Shown here: positions 1-6,608 of the stretch, in pieces | Layout: the number at the start of each line of letters is the position of its first letter | Numbering within the stretch: position 1 is the first letter of the stretch | Origin: Microbacterium sp. | GTDB lineage: Bacteria; Actinomycetota; Actinomycetes; Actinomycetales; Microbacteriaceae | Direction: 5' to 3' | DNA: 9,067 nt | Assembly (NCBI GenBank): GCA_029267645.1 | Contig: JAJUIM010000059.1 | Coordinates: forward strand, 1 to 9,067 | Position numbers and translations under genes: made by a program | The notes under the pieces: generated by a model | Seen by the model: only the letters and a program-made list of their open reading frames with translations | What the model was told of the DNA's origin: nothing | Database searches by the model: none

Positions 1-1
1 G

Positions 2-403
2 GCCGCCGACATGATCGGCCAGGGCCGCGTGCTCGCGAGCCCCCTCGCGATGGCGACCGTCGCGGCGTCGGTCGCGGCCGGCGAGACGGTGGCGCCGACG
101 CTCTTCGAGCAGACCGAGGCCGCGCCCGAGGTGCCGCTGTCTGCGGACGAGGCCGAGACGCTGCGCTCCCTCATGCGGTCGGTCGTGACGGACGGATCCG
201 CCTCGTTCCTCGACGGCATCGAGCCGGCCGTCGGCGCGAAGACGGGCACGGCCGAGTTCGGCGAGCCCGACGAGCACGGCGACCTCGCGACGCACGCGTG
301 GATGATCGCGACGAAGGGCGACCTCGCGGTCGCCGCGTTCGTCGAAAACGGCGGGTCGGGATCCGACGCGGCGGGGTCGATCATCGCGAGCCTGCTCGGC
401 TGA
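2..403 (+). CDS. Penicillin-binding protein transpeptidase, C-terminal fragment (5' end outside window)
   Basis: C-terminal part of a serine D,D-transpeptidase that cross-links peptidoglycan outside the membrane. The frame is already open at base 2, so the gene starts upstream; the ATG at 11 lies inside the conserved stretch DMIGQGRVLASPLAMA and is not a real start. That stretch matches the 'GQG.v.aSPLqMA' region of class B penicillin-binding proteins, between the SxN motif and the third active-site motif. The third motif, KTGTAE, begins at base 239. The segment after it (THAWMIATKGDLAVAAFVENGG) matches the last strands of the transpeptidase fold, and the protein ends right after the domain, as in PbpA-like and PBP-lipo-like proteins. 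The SxxK and SxN motifs and any membrane anchor or NTF2-like domain would be upstream, so the subclass cannot be fixed. Family call is firm; exact orthology is not. Confidence 0.9.
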   Translation, partial: AADMIGQGRVLASPLAMATVAASVAAGETVAPTLFEQTEAAPEVPLSADEAETLRSLMRSVVTDGSASFLDGIEPAVGAKTGTAEFGEPDEHGDLATHAWMIATKGDLAVAAFVENGGSGSDAAGSIIASLLG

Positions 404-418
404 ATGTGACGAAACGCC

Positions 419-447
419 CCGCGGGACGCGCCCGGCGACCCCCGCGG
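419..447 (+). terminator. GC-rich hairpin after the PBP gene, candidate terminator
   Basis: Bases 419-425 (CCGCGGG) pair perfectly with 441-447 (CCCGCGG) around a 15-nt loop, 16 bp after the PBP stop codon and upstream of the metG promoter. No U-run follows. Actinobacterial terminators often lack one, but a 7-bp stem can arise by chance in DNA this GC-rich. Confidence 0.3.
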
Positions 448-471
448 TGAAACACGCAGGCGGCGCGGCAA

Positions 472-477
472 TAGACT
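472..477 (+). promoter_or_regulatory. -10 element (TAGACT) of a leaderless metG promoter
   Basis: TAGACT fits the actinobacterial -10 consensus TAnnnT and ends 6 nt before the GTG at 484. Transcription would therefore start at or next to the start codon. No Shine-Dalgarno sequence is seen before this GTG, which agrees with a leaderless mRNA. A weak -35-like GTGAAA sits at 447-452, with a rather long 19-nt spacer. Confidence 0.6.
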
Positions 478-483
478 GAACGG

Positions 484-2049
484 GTGACTTCCGGCGGTTC
501 GTTCTACATCACCACGCCCATCTACTACCCGAGCGATGTGCCCCACATCGGGCACGGGTACACGACGGTGGCCGTCGACACGCTCGCGCGCTGGCACCGC
601 CAGGCGGGCGACGACACCTGGATGCTCACGGGCACCGACGAGCACGGCCAGAAGATGATGCGCGCCGCGGCCGCCAACGGCGTGAGCCCGCAGGAGTGGG
701 TCGACAAGCTCGTGAGCGAGGAGTGGTTCCCGCTCCTCGAGACGCTCGACGTCGCGAACGACGACTTCATCCGCACGACGCAGCAGCGCCACGAGGAGAG
801 CGTCAAGGCGTTCATCCAGGCGATCTACGACCGCGGGTACATCTACGCGGGCGAGTACGAGGCGCTCTACTGCGTCGGCTGTGAGGAGTTCAAGCCCGAG
901 AGTGAGATCGTCGACGGCACGGGCGCCTTCGAGGGCCTCAAGGTGTGCGCGATCCACTCGAAGCCGCTCGAGCTGCTGCACGAGAAGAACTACTTCTTCA
1001 AGCTCAGCGAGTTCGGCGACCGCCTGCTCGAGCTGTACCGCGAGCAGCCCGACTTCGTGCAGCCCGAGTCGGCGAAGAACGAGGTCATCGCCTTCGTGCA
1101 GCAGGGGCTGAAGGACCTCTCGATCTCGCGCTCCGCGTTCGACTGGGGCATCCCCGTGCCGTGGGACGACTCGCACGTCATCTACGTGTGGGTCGACGCC
1201 CTGCTCAACTACGCGACCGCGATCGGCTACGGATCCGACGACGCGAACTTCGCGCGCCGCTGGCCCGGCTACCACGTGGTCGGCAAGGACATCCTGCGCT
1301 TCCACGCCGTGATCTGGCCGGCCATGCTCATGGCAGCGGGCCTCGAGGTGCCGAAGGGCGTCTTCGCGCACGGCTGGCTGCTCGTCGGCGGCGAGAAGAT
1401 GTCGAAGTCGAAGGCGACGGGCATCGCGCCGGGGACGCTCGTCGACACGTTCGGATCCGACGCCTACCGCTTCTACTTCCTCTCCGCGATCGCGTTCGGC
1501 CAGGACGGCTCGTTTTCGTGGGAGGACATGGTCGCGCGCTATCACGCCGAGCTCGCGAACGGGTTCGGCAACCTCGCATCACGCTCGATCGCGATGACGG
1601 CGAAGTACTTCGACGGATCCGTGCCGGAGCCGACGGAGTACACGGACGCCGACCGCGAGATCCAGCAGCTCGTCGCCGACGCGACGCGGAAGGCCGACGA
1701 GGCGATCGAGTGCTTCCGCATCGACCAGGCGATCGACGAGATCTGGCAGATCGTCGACGCCCTGAACGGCTACATCACCGAGAACGAGCCGTGGGTGCTC
1801 GCCAAGAGCGACGACCTGCGCGGCCGCCTCGCGACCGTGCTGTACACGTGTCTCGAGGGCCTGCGGGCGCTCGCGGTGCTGCTGTCGCCCGTCATGCCGC
1901 AGTCGACCGCGACGCTGTGGCAGGCGCTCGGCGCCGACGGCGAGCTCGTCGAGCAGCCGCTGCGCGAGGCGGGCCGCTGGGGCCAGCTCGCACCGGGATC
2001 CGTCGTGTCGAAGCCCGCGCCGCTGTTCCCGCGCATCGAGGAGGACTGA
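484..2049 (+). CDS. metG: Methionyl-tRNA synthetase
   Basis: Cytoplasmic class I aminoacyl-tRNA synthetase that charges tRNA(Met), including the initiator, using ATP. At 521 aa it has the length of the short actinobacterial form without a C-terminal tRNA-binding (EMAP-like) extension. The N-terminus FYITTPIYYPSDVPHIGHGYTT carries the HIGH signature (residues 21-24), and KMSKS lies at 305-309 in GGEKMSKSKATG. The connective peptide has a likely zinc knuckle formed by C130, C133, C155 and H158. The stretch WVDALLNYATAIGYG, which contacts substrate in this family, is also present, and the C-terminal third is the helical anticodon-binding domain (NENEPW-like segment ITENEPWVLAK). The GTG start is supported by its distance to HIGH and by the TAGACT element 6 nt upstream. 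Seven bases separate the stop from tatD, so the two are probably co-transcribed. Confidence 0.97.
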   Translation: MTSGGSFYITTPIYYPSDVPHIGHGYTTVAVDTLARWHRQAGDDTWMLTGTDEHGQKMMRAAAANGVSPQEWVDKLVSEEWFPLLETLDVANDDFIRTTQQRHEESVKAFIQAIYDRGYIYAGEYEALYCVGCEEFKPESEIVDGTGAFEGLKVCAIHSKPLELLHEKNYFFKLSEFGDRLLELYREQPDFVQPESAKNEVIAFVQQGLKDLSISRSAFDWGIPVPWDDSHVIYVWVDALLNYATAIGYGSDDANFARRWPGYHVVGKDILRFHAVIWPAMLMAAGLEVPKGVFAHGWLLVGGEKMSKSKATGIAPGTLVDTFGSDAYRFYFLSAIAFGQDGSFSWEDMVARYHAELANGFGNLASRSIAMTAKYFDGSVPEPTEYTDADREIQQLVADATRKADEAIECFRIDQAIDEIWQIVDALNGYITENEPWVLAKSDDLRGRLATVLYTCLEGLRALAVLLSPVMPQSTATLWQALGADGELVEQPLREAGRWGQLAPGSVVSKPAPLFPRIEED

Positions 2050-2056
2050 CCGGGTC

Positions 2057-2929
2057 GTGGCAGAGACCTACGTGCAGGAGCGCGCCAAGACGGGGCGCAA
2101 GGATCTGCGATACCCCGAGGCGCCAGAGCCGCTCGCGGTGCCCGTGTACGACAACCACTGCCACCTCGACATCCACGACGGCGACGAGCACCTCACGCTC
2201 GCGCAGCAGCTCGAGCGTGCGGGCGCCGTCGGCATCGCGGGCGTCGTGCAGTCGTCGGGCGACATCGAGTCGTCGCGGTGGGCCGTCGCGGCCGCCGAGC
2301 AGGACGACCGCGTCCTCGCGGCCGTCGCGATCCACCCCAACGACGCGCCCGTCTACGACGCCGAGGGACGCCTCGACGAGGCGATCGGCGTGATCGACGA
2401 GCTCGCCGCCCACCCGCGCGTGCGGGCGATCGGCGAGACGGGGCTCGACTTCTTCCGCACGGGCGAGGAGGGGCGCCCCGCGCAGCTGCGTTCGTTCGAG
2501 GCGCACATCGAGATCGCCAAGCGGCGCGGCCTCGCGATGCAGATCCACGATCGCGACGCGCACCGAGAGGTGCTCGACACGCTCGCCCGCGTCGGGGCCC
2601 CCGAGAAGACCGTGTTCCACTGCTTCTCGGGCGACGCCGAGATGGCGCGCGAGGCGGCCGAGATGGGCTGCTGGCTGTCGTTCGCGGGCAACGTGACGTT
2701 TAAGAACGCGCAGAACCTGCGCGACGCGCTCGCCGTGACGCCGCGCGAGCGGATCCTCGTCGAGACCGACGCGCCGTTCCTCACGCCGACACCGCTGCGC
2801 GGCCGCCCCAACGCGCCCTACCTCGTGCCCATCACGATGCGGTTCATCGCGGGCGAGCTCGGCGCCGACCTCGACGAGCTGTGCGGGCAGGTCGCGGCCA
2901 ACACGCTCGAGGTCTACGGCGCGTTCTGA
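2057..2929 (+). CDS. tatD: TatD family metal-dependent DNase
   Basis: TatD-type hydrolase of the amidohydrolase/TIM-barrel superfamily; family members are Mg-dependent 3'-5' exonucleases linked to DNA repair and turnover. All expected metal ligands are visible: H34 and H36 (YDNHCHLD), E127 (IGETGLDFF), H164 (QIHDRDAH), H188 (VFHCFSG) and D238 (VETDAPFLTP). The HxH motif has Cys between the histidines, where Thr or Ser is more usual; this position is not a ligand. About 30 residues (ERAKTGRKDLRYPEAPEPL...) precede the barrel; I believe this N-terminal extension is common in Microbacteriaceae homologues. Length is 290 aa. The GTG start follows the metG stop by 7 nt, with a weak GAGGA at 2041-2045 as ribosome site, which implies read-through transcription from the metG promoter. 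The family call is secure; its actual substrate is not shown. Confidence 0.93.
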   Translation: MAETYVQERAKTGRKDLRYPEAPEPLAVPVYDNHCHLDIHDGDEHLTLAQQLERAGAVGIAGVVQSSGDIESSRWAVAAAEQDDRVLAAVAIHPNDAPVYDAEGRLDEAIGVIDELAAHPRVRAIGETGLDFFRTGEEGRPAQLRSFEAHIEIAKRRGLAMQIHDRDAHREVLDTLARVGAPEKTVFHCFSGDAEMAREAAEMGCWLSFAGNVTFKNAQNLRDALAVTPRERILVETDAPFLTPTPLRGRPNAPYLVPITMRFIAGELGADLDELCGQVAANTLEVYGAF

Positions 2930-2931
2930 TG

Positions 2932-2955
2932 CTCGGCGCCCGCGGCGTCACCGAG
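2932..2955 (+). terminator. Bulged hairpin after tatD, candidate terminator
   Basis: CTCGG at 2932-2936 pairs with CCGAG at 2951-2955, and CGCC at 2937-2940 pairs with GGCG at 2944-2947 around a 3-nt loop; bases 2948-2950 form a bulge. It lies between the tatD stop and the rsmA promoter, where a transcript end would fit. There is no U-run. Confidence 0.3.
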
Positions 2956-2974
2956 ATCTCCCGGCCGCGAATGG

Positions 2975-2980
2975 GATGAT
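2975..2980 (+). promoter_or_regulatory. -10-like element (GATGAT) of a possible leaderless rsmA promoter
   Basis: GATGAT matches TAnnnT at the second and last positions and ends exactly 6 nt before the ATG at 2987, the same geometry as before metG and the aldo/keto reductase gene. No Shine-Dalgarno sequence precedes this ATG. The non-consensus first base and the lack of a clear -35 make it weaker than the other two. Confidence 0.45.
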
Positions 2981-2986
2981 CGTCGG

Positions 2987-3847
2987 ATGACATCCGTGCG
3001 CCTCCTCGGGGCCTCCGACATCCGCCGCCTCGCCGCAGAGCTCGACGTGACGCCGACGAAGAAGCTCGGCCAGAACTTCGTCGTCGACGCCAACACGGTG
3101 CGCAAGATCGTGCACGCCGCGCGCGTCACGGACGCCGACCGCGTCGTCGAGATCGGCCCGGGCCTCGGATCGCTCACGCTCGCGATCCTCGAGACCGGCG
3201 CGTCGGTGACCGCGATCGAGATCGACGCCCGGCTCGCCTCGCGCCTCGGACAGACAGCGCGGGAGCAGGGCGTGCCCGACGGACGACTCGCGGTCGTCGA
3301 GCACGACGCGATGACGGTGGCCGAGCTGCCGGGCGATCCCGACGTGCTCGTCGCGAACCTGCCGTACAACGTGTCGGTCCCCGTGCTGCTGCACTTCATG
3401 GAGACGTTCCCTCGGCTCTCCCGCGGCGTCGTCATGGTGCAGGCCGAGGTGGGCGAGCGCCTCGCGGCAGCGCCCGGCTCGAAGGTGTACGGCGCGCCGA
3501 GCGCGAAGGCGGCCTGGTACGGATCCTGGCGCCTCGCAGGCACCGTGTCGCGCCAGGTGTTCTGGCCCGTGCCGAACGTCGACAGCGTGCTCGTCGGGTT
3601 CGAGCGCGCAGACGAGCCGCTCGGCAGCGAGGAGGAGCGGATCGCGACCTTCCACATCATCGACCTCGCGTTCCAGCAGCGGCGCAAGATGCTGCGTCAG
3701 GCGCTGTCGCGCGAGCTCGGCGGATCCGCCGCCTCGGCGAGCGCCGTGCTCGAGCGCGCCGGCGTCGAGCCGACCGCCCGCGGCGAATCGCTCGACGTCG
3801 CGGCGTTCCGCCGCATCGCGCTCGCGGTGGCCGATCAGGCCGGCTGA
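2987..3847 (+). CDS. rsmA: 16S rRNA (adenine1518-N6/adenine1519-N6)-dimethyltransferase
   Basis: KsgA/RsmA dimethylates two adjacent adenines in the loop of helix 45 of 16S rRNA using S-adenosylmethionine; it acts late in 30S assembly, and its loss gives kasugamycin resistance. The N-terminal TPTKKLGQNFVVD is the family hallmark. The SAM-binding motif I is EIGPGLGSLT (E55 onward), the acidic end of the second strand is AIEIDARL, and catalytic motif IV is NLPYN (residues 124-128). The C-terminal DLAFQQRRKMLRQAL is the conserved F..RRK region of the small domain. Length 286 aa is normal. The ATG at 2987 is chosen because the protein then begins about 25 residues before the KKLGQNF motif, as in relatives, and a -10-like hexamer sits 6 nt upstream. 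Its last 13 bp overlap the 3' end of the convergent antiporter gene. Confidence 0.96.
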   Translation: MTSVRLLGASDIRRLAAELDVTPTKKLGQNFVVDANTVRKIVHAARVTDADRVVEIGPGLGSLTLAILETGASVTAIEIDARLASRLGQTAREQGVPDGRLAVVEHDAMTVAELPGDPDVLVANLPYNVSVPVLLHFMETFPRLSRGVVMVQAEVGERLAAAPGSKVYGAPSAKAAWYGSWRLAGTVSRQVFWPVPNVDSVLVGFERADEPLGSEEERIATFHIIDLAFQQRRKMLRQALSRELGGSAASASAVLERAGVEPTARGESLDVAAFRRIALAVADQAG

Positions 3848-5424
3848 GCCGCCTCGACGGGCCGCAGCAGCGTCTTCGCCAGCACGACGAAGGCCGCAAG
3901 GCCCACGACGGTGACCGCGAGGCCGGCCGCGACGCTGCCAGTGAGGGCGAGCGCGACGTAGCCGAGGCCCGCGCACACCGCCGCGCAGACGGCATAGGGC
4001 AGCTGCGTCACGACGTGCGTCGCGACGCTCGATCCCGATCCCGTCGACGACAGGATCGTCGTGTCGGAGATGGGCGAGGCGTGGTCGCCGGCGACCGCGC
4101 CCGCGAGCACGGCGCCGAACGCGGGCAGCAGCATGTCGCTCGCGCCCATTCCCTCGATGATGCCGCCCGCGAGCGGCAGGAGCAGCCCGAAGGATCCCCA
4201 CGACGTGCCGGTCGCGAAGGCCATGCCGGCCGCCACGAGGAAGACCACGGGCACGAGCCACGCCGCGGGCATGCTCGCGTCCTCGAGCAGGCCGCCCAGG
4301 TAGTCGCCGGTGCCGAGCTGGGCGACGAGGTCGCCGAGCATCCACGCCGGGATGAGGATGCCGAGGGCCGGCAGCATGGCCTTCACACCCGCGCGGGTCC
4401 CGCGCCAGAACGTGGCGGGGGAAAAGGAGGGATCCCTGCGGGTCGTGCGCAGGTAGGTCACGACGGCCGCGGCGAGGCCGAGCACGCCGCCGATGACGAG
4501 CGACATGCTCGCGTCGGTCGCGGCGAGGATCTCGAGGAGGTCGGCGCTGCCGGAGGCGCGCCAGCCGGTCCCCACGATGCCGGCGAGGATGCCGACGACG
4601 AGGGCGATGAAGGGCAGGGCGAGCGCGTGCTTCGCGCCGGGACGATGCTCGGGCAGGTCGTCGGAGAGCTGCCCTGGCACGGTCTCCGACGGGTCGAAGG
4701 GCTGCCCGTCGACGATCGCGCGGCGCTCCTCGCGGCGCATGGGCCCGATGTCGATGCGGAACGCGATGACGAGCCACACGAGCAGCACGGCGGCGATCGC
4801 GTAGTAGTTCGCGACCGACGCGCCGACGAGCGCGGCGAGCCCGCTCACGGGCAGGGCCGACGCCGCGACGATCGGGGCGATGACGCCGAGGATGTACGCG
4901 CCCCAGCTCGAGAACGGCGCGAGCACCGAGACGGGCGCCGACGTCGAGTCGATGATGTAGGCGAGCTTGGCGCGCGAGACGCGGTGCCGATCCGTCACGG
5001 GGCGCGAGACCTGGCCGACCGCGAGCGCGTTGAAGTAGTCGTCGATGAAGATCACGAGGCCGAGCACGGCGGGCAGCAGCAGCGCGCCGCGGCGGCCCCG
5101 GATCCGCCGCACGGCCCACTCCGCGAACGCGCGCGTGCCGCCCGACATCATGATGAACGCCGTGATGATCCCGAGCATGACCACGAACGCGAGGATCCCC
5201 ACGTACCACGCGTTGATCGCGCCGTCGTCCCAGAAGATGACGGCGAAGGCCTGCCAGACCGACGCGATCGTCGCGAGGGGATCCAGGCCGTTCACGAGCA
5301 GCGCCGCCGAGACGACGCCGACGCCGAGGCTCAGGAGCACGCGCTTCGTCGCGATGACGAGCACGATCGCGAGGACGGGAGGCAGGAGGGTCAGCCAGGG
5401 CGCGGACGTCGCGAGATCGATCAT
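3835..5424 (-). CDS. NhaC-family Na+/H+ antiporter
   Basis: Polytopic inner-membrane antiporter of the NhaC family (ion transporter superfamily), expected to exchange cytoplasmic Na+ for H+. The 529-aa protein is mostly hydrophobic, with roughly ten to twelve membrane segments and one longer hydrophilic loop at about 224-266. Family landmarks are FIDDYFNALAVGQ (D128/D129), AYIIDSTSAPVSVLAPFSSWG (155-175), TGTSWGSFGLLLPLA (405-419) and GDHASPISDTTILSSTGS (446-463). The polar and acidic residues within these segments are typical of ion-coupling sites. The start is the ATG complementary to 5422-5424: a strong ribosome site, GAAAGGA (complement of 5428-5434), lies just upstream and the first membrane segment follows directly. 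A longer reading back to 5544 would add 40 non-conserved residues and overlap the neighbouring gene. It is transcribed alone, divergent from the reductase and convergent with rsmA. Ion specificity is inferred from the family. Confidence 0.9.
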   Translation of the reverse strand: MIDLATSAPWLTLLPPVLAIVLVIATKRVLLSLGVGVVSAALLVNGLDPLATIASVWQAFAVIFWDDGAINAWYVGILAFVVMLGIITAFIMMSGGTRAFAEWAVRRIRGRRGALLLPAVLGLVIFIDDYFNALAVGQVSRPVTDRHRVSRAKLAYIIDSTSAPVSVLAPFSSWGAYILGVIAPIVAASALPVSGLAALVGASVANYYAIAAVLLVWLVIAFRIDIGPMRREERRAIVDGQPFDPSETVPGQLSDDLPEHRPGAKHALALPFIALVVGILAGIVGTGWRASGSADLLEILAATDASMSLVIGGVLGLAAAVVTYLRTTRRDPSFSPATFWRGTRAGVKAMLPALGILIPAWMLGDLVAQLGTGDYLGGLLEDASMPAAWLVPVVFLVAAGMAFATGTSWGSFGLLLPLAGGIIEGMGASDMLLPAFGAVLAGAVAGDHASPISDTTILSSTGSGSSVATHVVTQLPYAVCAAVCAGLGYVALALTGSVAAGLAVTVVGLAAFVVLAKTLLRPVEAAQPA

Positions 5425-5427
5425 GGT

Positions 5428-5434
5428 TCCTTTC
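5428..5434 (-). promoter_or_regulatory. Ribosome binding site of the antiporter gene, fixes its start
   Basis: On the minus strand this reads GAAAGGA, seven bases complementary to the usual actinobacterial 16S 3' end, three bases before the ATG. It decides between this ATG and longer in-frame starts, which lack such a site. Confidence 0.7.
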
Positions 5435-5463
5435 AGGGCGTCCGGAATCCCTCCATCCAAGTC

Positions 5464-5496
5464 GGTCGCGCGTGCCCGTGTCCATTCGGCGCGACC
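5464..5496. repeat. 8-bp perfect inverted repeat in the divergent intergenic region, possible operator
   Basis: GGTCGCGC at 5464-5471 and GCGCGACC at 5489-5496 are exact reverse complements with a 17-bp spacer (25 bp centre to centre). The right arm ends 25 bp upstream of the reductase -10 element, overlapping where RNA polymerase would bind. The 109-bp gap it lies in (5425-5533) holds the control regions of both divergent genes. In GC-rich DNA an 8-bp repeat of this kind is not rare, so a regulatory role is only a suggestion. Confidence 0.3.
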
Positions 5497-5521
5497 CACC
5501 GGGCGCGCTTCGGGGGAGCGG

Positions 5522-5527
5522 TAGCCT
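5522..5527 (+). promoter_or_regulatory. -10 element (TAGCCT) of a leaderless aldo/keto reductase promoter
   Basis: TAGCCT fits TAnnnT and ends 6 nt before the GTG at 5534, so the transcript would begin at the start codon. The nearest purine-rich stretch (GGGGGAG at 5512-5517) is 16 nt from the start, too far for a normal ribosome site. The promoter probably drives the reductase, ispE, pxpA and pxpB together. No convincing -35 is seen. Confidence 0.55.
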
Positions 5528-5533
5528 GAGACC

Positions 5534-6595
5534 GTGACCGACACCCCCCGCTTCCACGCCCGCCCCGTCGCCGACCTGCATCGGCCGTATCAGGCCGCGG
5601 ACGACCGGTACGACCGCTTCGCATACCGCCAGGTGGGCTCGTCGGGCCTGTTCCTGCCGCCGCTGTCGCTCGGCCTGTGGTGGAACTTCGGCGACAACAT
5701 CCCGATGGACAACCAGCGCGCGCTGCTGCGCCACGCGTTCGACAACGGGATCACGCACTTCGACCTCGCGAACAACTACGGCCCGCCCTACGGTTCGGCC
5801 GAGAAGAACTTCGGACGCGTCTTCCGCGAGGACCTCGCGCCCTACCGCGACGAGCTCATCATCTCATCGAAGGCGGGCTACGACATGTGGCGCGGGCCGT
5901 ACGGCGACTGGGCCTCGCGCAAGTACCTCCTCGCGAGCGCCGACGCCTCGCTCGCGAGCATGGGCCTCGACTACGTCGACATCTTCTATTCGCACCGACC
6001 CGACGACGTGACGCCGATCGAGGAGACGATCGGCGCGCTCGACACGCTCGTGCGGCAGGGCAAGGCCCTCTACGTCGGCATCTCGAACTACTCGGCAGAG
6101 CAGACGGTCCGCGCGAAGGCGGCGGCCCGCGCGCTCGGCACGCCGCTCGTGATCCACCAGCCGTCGTACTCGATCGTCAACCGGTGGATCGAGGACGGCC
6201 TGACGGGCGCGCTCGCCGATGAGGGCATGGGCGCCATCTGCTTCGTGCCGCTCGCGCAGGGGCTGCTCACGAACAAGTACCTCGGCGACGGCGAGGCCGA
6301 CAGGGCGCAGCAGCGCTGGTCGCTCGGCGGCCGGCGTGTGACCGACGCCGCCCGCGCGCAGCTGCGGTCGCTCGACGCGATCGCCTCCGAGCGCGGCCAG
6401 ACGCTCGCGCAGATGGCGCTGCAGTGGGTGCTGCGCGACGAGGTCGTGGCCTCGGCGCTCATCGGCGCGAGCCGCACCGAGCAGATCGACGAGAACGTGC
6501 GGGCCCTCGAGGGCCCTGCGTTCACGGCCGAGGAGCTCGAGCTGATCGATCGCGCCGCCGAGGGCCTCGAGGGCGACATCTGGGTGCGCGAGTGA
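5534..6595 (+). CDS. Aldo/keto reductase, L-glyceraldehyde 3-phosphate reductase (YghZ/AKR14) type
   Basis: NADPH-dependent aldo/keto reductase of 353 aa. It resembles E. coli YghZ closely as I recall that sequence: LSLGLWWNFGDN, FDLANNYGPPYGSAEKNFGR, ELIISSKAGYDMWRGPYG, SRKYLLASADASL and DYVDIFYSHRPD all have direct counterparts. The catalytic tetrad is complete: D77, Y82, K113 and H154. The C-terminal SALIGASRTEQIDENVRAL is the cofactor phosphate-binding segment. YghZ enzymes reduce L-glyceraldehyde 3-phosphate and methylglyoxal, so a detoxification role in the cytoplasm is likely; the true substrate here is inferred. The N-terminus has about 30 residues before the barrel. The GTG start is backed by the -10 element 6 nt upstream. 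It is the first gene of a tight run with ispE (13-bp gap), and it diverges from the antiporter gene. The gene name yghZ/gpr/mgrA varies between species, so none is assigned. Confidence 0.92.
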   Translation: MTDTPRFHARPVADLHRPYQAADDRYDRFAYRQVGSSGLFLPPLSLGLWWNFGDNIPMDNQRALLRHAFDNGITHFDLANNYGPPYGSAEKNFGRVFREDLAPYRDELIISSKAGYDMWRGPYGDWASRKYLLASADASLASMGLDYVDIFYSHRPDDVTPIEETIGALDTLVRQGKALYVGISNYSAEQTVRAKAAARALGTPLVIHQPSYSIVNRWIEDGLTGALADEGMGAICFVPLAQGLLTNKYLGDGEADRAQQRWSLGGRRVTDAARAQLRSLDAIASERGQTLAQMALQWVLRDEVVASALIGASRTEQIDENVRALEGPAFTAEELELIDRAAEGLEGDIWVRE

Positions 6596-6608
6596 GCCGG
6601 GAGGTCGC

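Noticed and set aside
945..2393. A 482-codon plus-strand frame spanning metG and tatD
   Set aside because: Frame-shifted shadow of two firmly identified genes; Arg-rich and without motifs.
4015..5529. A 504-codon plus-strand frame opposite the antiporter gene
   Set aside because: The product is an Arg/Glu/His/Asp repeat-like composition typical of the complement of a hydrophobic membrane protein gene. The antiporter on the other strand has all its family motifs.
5425..5544. Longer start for the antiporter protein, adding 40 residues
   Set aside because: The extra residues are hydrophilic and lack family similarity, the extension would overlap the reductase start and promoter, and the shorter ATG has a strong ribosome site.
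2948..5758. A 936-codon open frame on the minus strand
   Set aside because: It is antisense to rsmA and the reductase and out of frame with the antiporter. It is Arg/Ala/His-rich with no domain sense; long spurious frames are expected at this G+C because stop codons are rare.
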